Below, one piece after another: positions 57,548-64,000 of a DNA stretch of 64,000 nt. The notes beneath the pieces are model-generated. The model had not been told where the DNA came from and did no database searches. It saw only the letters and a program-made list of their open reading frames with translations. The DNA is taken from contig WHSU01000001.1 in assembly GCA_009379925.1 (NCBI GenBank), positions 62,001 to 126,000 of the forward strand. The letters run 5' to 3'. This stretch comes from Dehalococcoidia bacterium. GTDB lineage: Bacteria; Chloroflexota; Dehalococcoidia; UBA2979. The translations under genes were made by a program, and so were the position numbers. Position 1 is the first letter of the stretch, and every line of letters begins with the position of its first letter.

Positions 57548-58510
57548 CTACGAGTACCGGATGCGCGGGTCGATGAAGCTGTAGGAGATATCGACCATCA
57601 GGTTCGCCAGCACGATCAGCACCGCGAAGATCAGGTTCGTCGACTGCACCACTGGGTAGTCAAGGTTGGCGATTGCGCTCACCAGGTACTGCCCCATCCC
57701 GGGCAACACGAAGATGATCTCGAACAGCACCGAACCCGCGATCAGGCCCGGCAGCGTCAGTCCGATGATGGTCACGATCGGGATCAGCGAGTTCCTCAGC
57801 GTGTGGCGGAGCACCACGGAACTTTCGTTCAACCCCTTCGCGCGCGCCGTCCGCACATAGTCCTGCCGGAGGACTTCGAGCATCTGCGAGCGCATGATCC
57901 GCGTCAGCCCGCCTGAGGGCGTGAGCGCTATCATCAGGATCGGCAAGGCCATGATCTTGATGTGCTGGACGGGGTCTTCCCAGATGTGCTCGAAGTCGAT
58001 GGGCGGCGCCCAGTTGAACCAGAGCGACCCGAACGTGATCACCATGATCGCGACCCAGAAGCTGGGGACGGCGCTCGAGGCCACGGCGTACACCCGGAGC
58101 ACGTAGTCCGGCCACTCATCCTGCCTCAACGCGGCGATGATCCCGATGGGTACCGCGATGAAGGCAGAGGCCAGGAGCCCCATCACCCCCAACTCGATCG
58201 ACACTGGCAGCCGGTACCGCATCTCCTCCACGACCGAACGCCCGTTGAAGAGCGAGTTGCCCAGGTCACCCTGGAGGATGTCACCGAGCCATGCGAGGTA
58301 CTGGACGTGCAGGTCTCGGTCGAGCCCGTACTCTGCGCGGATCTCGTCCTGCAACGCCTGATCGTTGAGTGCGTACTCGCCGACCATGATCTCCACGACA
58401 TCGGCGTAGAAGATCGGCACCAGCACCCGTAGCCCGATGAAGACGATCAGCGTGACGATCCAGATCGTGACAACGCCAAAGAACAGACGCCGCATGATGT
58501 AGCGGCCCAT
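57548..58510 (-). CDS. Peptide-type ABC transporter permease (DppB-like)
   Basis: A 320-residue permease. IMRRLFFGVVTIWIV begins the first membrane segment; YVRTARAKGLNESSVVLRHTLRN is the cytoplasmic coupling loop. ATG 58510 is chosen over the frame's extension to 58567, which covers an Arg-rich stretch unlike the family. It sits between the binding-protein gene (70-base gap) and the DppC-like gene (9-base gap). Confidence 0.93.
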   Translation of the reverse strand: MGRYIMRRLFFGVVTIWIVTLIVFIGLRVLVPIFYADVVEIMVGEYALNDQALQDEIRAEYGLDRDLHVQYLAWLGDILQGDLGNSLFNGRSVVEEMRYRLPVSIELGVMGLLASAFIAVPIGIIAALRQDEWPDYVLRVYAVASSAVPSFWVAIMVITFGSLWFNWAPPIDFEHIWEDPVQHIKIMALPILMIALTPSGGLTRIMRSQMLEVLRQDYVRTARAKGLNESSVVLRHTLRNSLIPIVTIIGLTLPGLIAGSVLFEIIFVLPGMGQYLVSAIANLDYPVVQSTNLIFAVLIVLANLMVDISYSFIDPRIRYS

Positions 58511-58579
58511 CACGCCACCCTTCCAGCACGACCTGCGGCCGGCAGCCCATCGGGCACCCGGCCACAACCTCCGCAGCGG

Positions 58580-60460
58580 CTACGGCTTCAGGTCGTTCAG
58601 CTTCTGCTCGTTGATCCAGTAGTAGGTCCAGCCTGTCTGCTCCGGCTGCTCCAGGTAGTCGCGGTACGCGCCGAAGTTCTCGGCCCATGGCCAGTGCAGG
58701 CTGAAGCCGGGCGTGGCGCCCGGGTACGGACTGACGACCATGGGCATCCGCGACGCGTTCTCGACCTGGAACTGCTTGACCAACTCCACCTGCTCCTCGA
58801 AGTCGAGCGAGCGCAGTGCCTGCTCAATCAGGCCATCCGCGGCCGCCTGCCCATCGATGGTGGACGCGTCGTCGTTGAACGCGACCTTCTGACGCGCGCC
58901 CGTCGAGTGGTAGTAGTCGAAGAGGTGCTGGATCGGCACCGGGTAAGTCGTGGAAGCGCCCCAGGCGATCCCGTCGAAGTCGCCCTTGCCGTAGTAGATG
59001 TTCGGCAGGTACTCCGTCAGGTAGTCCGGGTTCGTGACCTCCAGGTCGAGCAGGCCGCTCTCGTTGAACAGCCCGGCATATGCCTCGCCGACGCGTGGGA
59101 ACGTGGTCCCATACTGAGACGTCGCGACGTAGTGCAGCGGGGCGGCGAGCGGGCCGCCGCCGACGGCCGCATCGATCAGCTTCGCGGCCTCGTCCGGGTT
59201 GAACTGGAACGCCGCTGCGCCCTCGCCCAGACCCTCGCCTTGCGGGTCGATCCACCACGCGTCGTAGCCGGCCGCCACTCCAACACCCGGCCAGCGGATC
59301 GACGTCGGCCAGCCAGCCTCCTCAAAGCGGTCGGTGTTCAGGAACGTGTCGATGATCAGCGGCCGGTCGATCAGCATCGAGACGGCCCGCCGCACCCGCT
59401 CGTCGCGGAACGGCGAGCCCTCTCGCAGCCCGAAGTACAGCTGCCAGGCGCTTCGGCTGAACTCCGCCTGAAGCACCTCCAGCTGCGGGAACTCCTCCTT
59501 CACGGAGATGATGTCTTCCTGGCGTACCACGCCGTGATAGATGTTCCCTGCCCGGAACTGCGCCAATCGCTGCGCGTACTCGCCGATGATCGGGAGGTCG
59601 AAGCCGTCCAGGTACGGCCGATCCTTCAGCCAGAAGTTCGGGTTCTTCCGCCACTCGAAGCGCACGCTGCGGTCGTAGCGCGCCAGCATCCAGGGCCCCG
59701 CGCCTCGGATGTCGGCCCGAGGGTCGAAGCCGCCGTCGGACTCCACCGGCATGATCTGCAGCCAGCGCGAGTACGCCAGCGACGCGAGCAACGGCCCGTA
59801 CGGATAGGCGGTCGTCACCCGCACCGTCTGCTCGTCCACCGCCTCCATCCCGAGGATGGCGGCGTTCTCGTTGGCCGCATTCGCCAGGCTCTGCCGTGAG
59901 TTCGACTGCGCTTCGAACTTTTGCCAGGAGAAGACCACGTCCTCGGCGTCCACCGGCCGCGAGTTCGTGGGGTCACGCTCGTCCCATTTGGCGTCCGTGC
60001 GCAGGTGCAGGATCAGCGTCGTCTCGTCCGCGTACTCGTGTGTCTCGGCGAGTTGTCCCTCTACCTCACCGGTAGCAGGCTCGGTGATGCCCGGGACGAA
60101 TTGCATGAGCTGCGGGTACGCCCAGCGCGAGACGAATGCCGTGGTGAAGGACGTCGCGCTCAGGGGGTCGAGGCTCTCCGGATCGACCGTCTCATCGCCC
60201 TGATAGATGCCGCCGGGCTGGAAGTCCGCGGTTGGTTGACGCGAACTCAGGATCCCGCTGGTGTCCGGCGGCGTGGTCGCCATCGCCGTGCTCGTCGATG
60301 CGGGCCCAGTCCCCCCACCGCCGTCCCCCGCCGGCGGCGCCTCCTCGTCGTCGCCACAGCCGATGAGCGCCGCCCCGGCGAGGCCTGCGATGCCCACGCC
60401 GCCGCCTCGGATCAATGCACGCCGCCCGAGGCGATGTCGTTGCCAGTAGGTTTCGCTCAT
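58580..60460 (-). CDS. Tat-exported ABC substrate-binding lipoprotein (SBP_bac_5)
   Basis: 626 residues. A twin-arginine signal (RRALIRGGGVGIAGLAGAAL) ends in the lipobox LIGC, followed by an acidic, Gly-rich linker. The rest is a family 5 solute-binding protein with ESLDPLSATSF and the RAGNIYHGVVRQEDI region. Tat export fits cofactor or prefolded export, unlike the Sec-type binding protein at 22197-23936. GGAGGGG precedes the ATG. Ligand unknown. Confidence 0.92.
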   Translation of the reverse strand: MSETYWQRHRLGRRALIRGGGVGIAGLAGAALIGCGDDEEAPPAGDGGGGTGPASTSTAMATTPPDTSGILSSRQPTADFQPGGIYQGDETVDPESLDPLSATSFTTAFVSRWAYPQLMQFVPGITEPATGEVEGQLAETHEYADETTLILHLRTDAKWDERDPTNSRPVDAEDVVFSWQKFEAQSNSRQSLANAANENAAILGMEAVDEQTVRVTTAYPYGPLLASLAYSRWLQIMPVESDGGFDPRADIRGAGPWMLARYDRSVRFEWRKNPNFWLKDRPYLDGFDLPIIGEYAQRLAQFRAGNIYHGVVRQEDIISVKEEFPQLEVLQAEFSRSAWQLYFGLREGSPFRDERVRRAVSMLIDRPLIIDTFLNTDRFEEAGWPTSIRWPGVGVAAGYDAWWIDPQGEGLGEGAAAFQFNPDEAAKLIDAAVGGGPLAAPLHYVATSQYGTTFPRVGEAYAGLFNESGLLDLEVTNPDYLTEYLPNIYYGKGDFDGIAWGASTTYPVPIQHLFDYYHSTGARQKVAFNDDASTIDGQAAADGLIEQALRSLDFEEQVELVKQFQVENASRMPMVVSPYPGATPGFSLHWPWAENFGAYRDYLEQPEQTGWTYYWINEQKLNDLKP

Positions 60461-60561
60461 CCCAGTCCCCTCCGTTCCTTACGGCGTGCGGCAAGGCCGC
60501 ACCCCGCTATAACGCGAATGCTCGACCTTGGATGAGCCGGAGCGACATCCGGAGGAGGGCG

Positions 60562-61578
60562 TCAGGCGAGCCCGACCTCCGCGCGCACGGCATCGAGGAT
60601 GGCCGTGACGTCCGGGCCCGGCGGCGGCTGCGCCGGCTGGGGGTCGGGCTGCGGCTCTTCGCCGAGCATGAGCGCGCACAGGGCGCCGGCGCACCAGGCG
60701 AGGGCGTGCTCGTCGTAGCCGCCCTCCAGGGTCACGACGACGCGGCCGGCGCACAGCCGGCTTGCGGCATCGAGCACGAGGCGGCCGACGGTCGTGTAGC
60801 CCTCGGTCGTGACGTTCAGCGTGGTGAGCGGGTCCAGGGCGTGGGCATCCCAGCCGCTGGAGACGAGGATGAGTTGCGGTCGGAACCGCTCCAGAGCAGG
60901 CACGACCACCCGCTCGTACGCCGCGATCATGCCGGCGTCGTCCGTCCCGTGCGGTAGCGGGATGTTGACTTTCGTACCGCGCGCCGTGCCCGCCCCACTC
61001 TCCCGGAAATGGCCCGTGCCCGGGTAGAACGGGTACGCGTGTGTGCTGGCGTAGAGGACGCGCGGCTCCGCATCGAAGACCGCCTGCGTGCCGTTCCCGT
61101 GGTGCACGTCCCAGTCCACGATGGCGACGCGCTCGATACCGGCGCGCAGCGCCGCTGCCGCCGCGATAGCGACGTTGTTGAGCAGACAGAAGCCCATCCC
61201 GGTGTCGCCCGTCGCGTGGTGTCCGGGGGGCCGTACGGCGGCGAACGCCCTCGCCGCGTGGCCGTTCAGCACGGCCTCGAGCGCCGCGAGCGTAGCGCCG
61301 GCAGCGCGGCGCGCGATGGCGGGCGAGCGCGGCGTGACGTACGTGTCGGCGTCGAGCCAGCCACTCGCGGGGCCGGAGCGTGCCGCTTCATCGAGGGCAT
61401 CGAGTAGCGTCTGGTCGTGGACGGCGAGGACCTCATCGTCGGACGCGTCGCGCGGCGTCAGCGCGAGCATCCGCGAGCGCAGACCCGTCGCGTCCAGGTG
61501 CTCCAGCACGGCGCGCAGGCGCGCTGGCCGTTCAGGGTGCCCGGGCGACTCGTGCTCCAGGAAGGACTCGTCCGTCAC
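60562..61578 (-). CDS. Histone deacetylase / AcuC-like amidohydrolase
   Basis: About 338 residues. Zinc and proton-relay motifs are complete: RPPGHHATGDTGMGFC, DWDVHHGNGTQ, SSGWDAH and GGYDEHAL. Bacterial members remove acetyl groups from lysines, polyamines or acetoin-related substrates. The N-terminus LVTDESFLEHESPGHPERPARL is standard; GTG 61578 is the best start but has no ribosome site. It lies 55 bases after the alpha/beta hydrolase gene. Confidence 0.88.
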   Translation of the reverse strand: MTDESFLEHESPGHPERPARLRAVLEHLDATGLRSRMLALTPRDASDDEVLAVHDQTLLDALDEAARSGPASGWLDADTYVTPRSPAIARRAAGATLAALEAVLNGHAARAFAAVRPPGHHATGDTGMGFCLLNNVAIAAAAALRAGIERVAIVDWDVHHGNGTQAVFDAEPRVLYASTHAYPFYPGTGHFRESGAGTARGTKVNIPLPHGTDDAGMIAAYERVVVPALERFRPQLILVSSGWDAHALDPLTTLNVTTEGYTTVGRLVLDAASRLCAGRVVVTLEGGYDEHALAWCAGALCALMLGEEPQPDPQPAQPPPGPDVTAILDAVRAEVGLA

Positions 61579-61633
61579 GAGCGCGGCGCGGGCGGCTTCG
61601 GCGATGCTGGGACTCCTCGATGCCGGGCGCGGC

Positions 61634-62683
61634 TCAGTTCGGGGCGAGCGGCGCCGGCGGCGACGCCGGCCCCGGTGAGCGTGTGACCGGGGGGACGCGC
61701 CAGCGTCGCTGTCGCTTCGGAGCCTCTGCTGCCGCGACCGGCGCCCCGACGGCGGCAGCCCGCGGCCGAGCGCGCGCCGGCCGGCGCTCGCGGACATGCG
61801 TGCGGGCCGACTCCGGGATCGCGGCGTCGAGGATCGCCTCCATGCGGTCGATCAAGAGCAGGTGTCCCGCGTCCGCCACGAACGTCGAGCGGGTGCCGGG
61901 GATCGCCTCGGCGGTGATGCGCCCGAGCCAGGCCGGCACCACCGTGTCCGCCTCGCCATGCCAGAGATGGGTGGGGACGGCCACGTCGCGCAGGTCGAAG
62001 CCCCACGGGGCGGCCAGCAGCGAGACATCCCGCGAGGCGGCGGCGGGGCCGTTCACGAAGGCCTCCGCCAGGTCCTGCTTCACCATCGCGGCGACCTCCG
62101 GGCGGCCGAGGATCGCCGCGTCCGCCGGGCAACTGGTCCCCACGCGGCTCGCGAGGAAGGCGCCCGGGTCCATGCGCACGGACTCGTCCATCCTGCGCAG
62201 CAAGCGGCTCACCACCGGCGAGATGTGCCGCACCATCCGCCACGTCATGTACTCGCGGCGCGAGAGGACACGGCGCGCCTCGCGAGAAGCGATAGGGCCC
62301 ATCCCGCTCACGATCACCATCGTCGTCACCCGCTCCGGCATCGCTACGGCGCAGACCTCTGCGTAAGGTGCTCCGCCGGAGTAGCCGAAGAGCGCGAACT
62401 CATCGAGGCCGAGGGCGTCCGCGAAGACCTCGACGTCGGCGGGCCAGTCAGTGATGCGGCGCTTCGGCTGCCAGTCCGAGAGCCCGTAGCCGGGGCGGTC
62501 GAGGGCGATCACGCGGCCGCCTCGAGGCGCCGCGAGCACGCCGGCGAGCAGCGCGCTCAGCCGGGAGCCGGGCACACCGTGGAAGAAGAGGACCGGGAAG
62601 CCATCGGGATCGCCGAACTCGGCGTACCCGAGCGACCGCCCGTCCGGTAGCTGGATGGTGTTGTGGGTGGAGATGGAGACCAT
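61634..62683 (-). CDS. Alpha/beta hydrolase
   Basis: 349 residues. Oxyanion HGVPGS, nucleophile elbow GYSGGAPY, acid D in GEADTVVP and base H in DAGHLLL define the triad. A C-terminal tail rich in Arg, Ala and Pro after about residue 295 is unusual and likely disordered. AGGG lies 5 bases before the ATG. An 18-base perfect palindrome sits 18 bases upstream. Substrate unknown. Confidence 0.87.
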   Translation of the reverse strand: MVSISTHNTIQLPDGRSLGYAEFGDPDGFPVLFFHGVPGSRLSALLAGVLAAPRGGRVIALDRPGYGLSDWQPKRRITDWPADVEVFADALGLDEFALFGYSGGAPYAEVCAVAMPERVTTMVIVSGMGPIASREARRVLSRREYMTWRMVRHISPVVSRLLRRMDESVRMDPGAFLASRVGTSCPADAAILGRPEVAAMVKQDLAEAFVNGPAAASRDVSLLAAPWGFDLRDVAVPTHLWHGEADTVVPAWLGRITAEAIPGTRSTFVADAGHLLLIDRMEAILDAAIPESARTHVRERRPARARPRAAAVGAPVAAAEAPKRQRRWRVPPVTRSPGPASPPAPLAPN

Positions 62684-62701
62684 GACGCCCTGCGGTTCTA
62701 G

Positions 62702-62719
62702 TGACTCCCCGGGGAGTCA
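62702..62719. promoter_or_regulatory. Perfect 18-base palindrome upstream of the hydrolase gene
   Basis: TGACTCCCCGGGGAGTCA is fully self-complementary and begins 18 bases upstream of the alpha/beta hydrolase ATG. On the minus strand its left half includes TTGACT, which could be a -35 box overlapped by the operator. A dimeric repressor site is the likely reading. The rest of the 252-base divergent gap (62684-62935) has only the TATACT -10 for the next gene. Confidence 0.5.
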
Positions 62720-62882
62720 AGGACGAACCCGACCAGGGCGGTCGGGCCGCCTCACGCTTCGATCATATGACGATTTCACTCCGCGCCGCCTGTACAAACG
62801 GCATCGCGCGCGCAACAAAGCGCTGACGAATGCCGGACACGTGGACGGTCGCCACCGCCGCCGGAGCGATGACGAGTGTGCG

Positions 62883-62888
62883 TATACT
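62883..62888 (+). promoter_or_regulatory. -10 box for the aldo/keto reductase gene
   Basis: TATACT is a near-consensus -10 box 48 bases before the ATG at 62936. No clear -35 box. Confidence 0.45.
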
Positions 62889-62935
62889 GCGCCCGCGAAC
62901 GAGATCGACCGAGGGAACGCGCGAGGAGACACGAC

Positions 62936-63874
62936 ATGGAATACCGCAACCTGGGCAACTCCGGCCTTCAGGTGTCCGTAGTGGGGATCGGCTGCAACAA
63001 CTTCGGCGGACGCATGGACGCGGATCAGACCGCGACCGTCGTGCACAAAGCGATCGACGAGGGCATCAACCTCTTCGACACCGCGGACGCCTACGGCGGC
63101 CAGGGACGTTCCGAGGAGTTCCTAGGGCGTGCGCTCCAGGGACGCCGCCACGACATCGTCCTGGCAACCAAGTTCGCGAGTGCCATGGGAGAGGGCCCCA
63201 TGCATTCGGGCGGCTCGCGGCGCTGGATCATGAACGCTGTCGAAGACTCCCTCAGGCGCCTCGACACGGACTACATCGACCTCTACCAGGTGCACCGGCC
63301 CGACCCGAACACGCCCTTCGAGGAGACGCTGCGCGCCCTCGATGACCTGGTGACGCAGGGCAAGGTGCGCTACCTGGGGAACTCCAACTTCACCGGCTGG
63401 CAGATCGCGCACACGCACTGGATCGCCCAGACGAACCATTACGCCCCCTTCATTTCCGCCCAGAACCAGTACAGCCTCCTGGACCGCAGCGCCGAACGGG
63501 AGGTCGTGCCGGCGGCGAAGCAGTTCGGCCTGGGCATCCTGCCCTTCTTCCCGCTCGCCAGCGGCATGCTCACGGGCAAGTACCGTCGAGGCGAACCAGC
63601 TCCCGAGGGCGCCCGCCTGTCGCAGGGACCGATGGCCGAGCGCACGCTGAACGACCGCAACTTCGACATGGTCGAGAAGCTCGAGGAGTTCGCGCAGCGG
63701 CAGGGGCACAACCTCTTGGAGCTGGCATTCGGTTGGCTCGCCTCGAACCCGCAGGTGAGCAGCGTGATCGCGGGGGCGACGAAGCCCGAGCAGGTCGCCG
63801 CCAACGTCGCCGCCGCCTCATGGCGCCTCACGGAGGAAGAGATGGCAGAGGTCGACCAGATCGCGCGCCGGTAG
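62936..63874 (+). CDS. Aldo/keto reductase
   Basis: A 312-residue NADPH-dependent oxidoreductase. Catalytic tetrad: D and Y in NLFDTADAYGG, K in VLATKFAS and H in YQVHRPDPNTPFEETL. The closest well-known group is the voltage-channel beta-subunit/YghZ-like AKRs. GGAG lies 8 bases before the ATG. The preceding in-frame extension to 62876 is rejected as lacking family content. The last 126 bases (63875-64000) hold nothing I can assign. Confidence 0.9.
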   Translation: MEYRNLGNSGLQVSVVGIGCNNFGGRMDADQTATVVHKAIDEGINLFDTADAYGGQGRSEEFLGRALQGRRHDIVLATKFASAMGEGPMHSGGSRRWIMNAVEDSLRRLDTDYIDLYQVHRPDPNTPFEETLRALDDLVTQGKVRYLGNSNFTGWQIAHTHWIAQTNHYAPFISAQNQYSLLDRSAEREVVPAAKQFGLGILPFFPLASGMLTGKYRRGEPAPEGARLSQGPMAERTLNDRNFDMVEKLEEFAQRQGHNLLELAFGWLASNPQVSSVIAGATKPEQVAANVAAASWRLTEEEMAEVDQIARR

Positions 63875-64000
63875 CACCTGATTCGACTGGACCCGGAGGG
63901 GCGCAAGGCCCTGCGCCGCATGGGATGCCGCGTCCGACGCTACCCCCGGAACCGCCGGGCGTCCGCCGAGGCGTACGCCGCCACGGCTTGGTCGGCCCTC

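Noticed and set aside
63875-64000. Open frames near the right edge
   Set aside because: Too short to judge, no start signal or family motif visible.

Overview
The window is a very GC-rich bacterial chromosome segment, densely coded, with short intergenic gaps, frequent GTG starts and many 4-base stop/start overlaps. It has one tRNA, no rRNA and no CRISPR array. F420-type luciferase-like oxidoreductases, Tat-exported lipoproteins with Thr-Pro-rich linkers, DUF2795 and DUF4170 small proteins, oligoribonuclease and the GlgE/TreS-maltokinase pathway point to Chloroflexota (Dehalococcoidia-like) or Actinomycetota. I lean to Chloroflexota, as inference only. Several promoters carry a -10 box of the form TAGGnT or TACCAT only 6-8 bases before the start codon, which suggests leaderless transcripts.

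Layout. 1-616: 3' part of a pirin gene. 764-5729: assimilatory sulfate reduction (sulfite reductase, APS reductase, sulfate adenylyltransferase subunit CysD, NptA-like anion transporter) without CysN. 5792-10035: a Tat lipoprotein of the AstE/AspA fold, dienelactone hydrolase, a decayed GIY-YIG gene between inverted REP-like repeats, an LLM oxidoreductase, a DinB protein and an SRPBCC gene broken by an in-frame TGA. 10046-13689: a coupled minus-strand operon (M20 peptidase, unknown, P-loop kinase, CxxC protein) and a divergent GNAT. 13746-16872: Fur-family regulator plus cbiMNQO metal ECF transporter. 16873-18469: a candidate three-hairpin RNA, then a MarR/membrane-protein islet bounded by tRNA-Arg(UCU) and a 24-base copy of its 3' end. 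18545-28254: sugar epimerase, small secreted HExxH protein, a peptide-type ABC transporter lacking ATPases, TetR, NhaA and a Rieske fusion protein. 28295-47858: GT39-like membrane protein and an eight-gene alpha-glucan/trehalose operon. 48309-51965: glycosyltransferase, epimerase and C-methyltransferase. 51995-56612: FmdB-type zinc ribbon, small conserved proteins, FKBP, Orn, CBS and Eis-like genes. 56609-63874: a second ATPase-less peptide ABC transporter, HDAC-like amidohydrolase, alpha/beta hydrolase and aldo/keto reductase.

How the genes work together. The metabolic centrepiece is 30333-47858, transcribed right to left: OtsA, GlgX, GlgE, TreS-maltokinase, GlgB, a GH57 glucanotransferase/amylase, TreZ and TreY. 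It could run trehalose to maltose, to maltose-1-phosphate, to alpha-glucan, to branched glycogen and back to trehalose or sugars. Six consecutive junctions overlap by 1-4 bases and every downstream gene starts with GTG. OtsB, GlgA and GlgC are not in the window.
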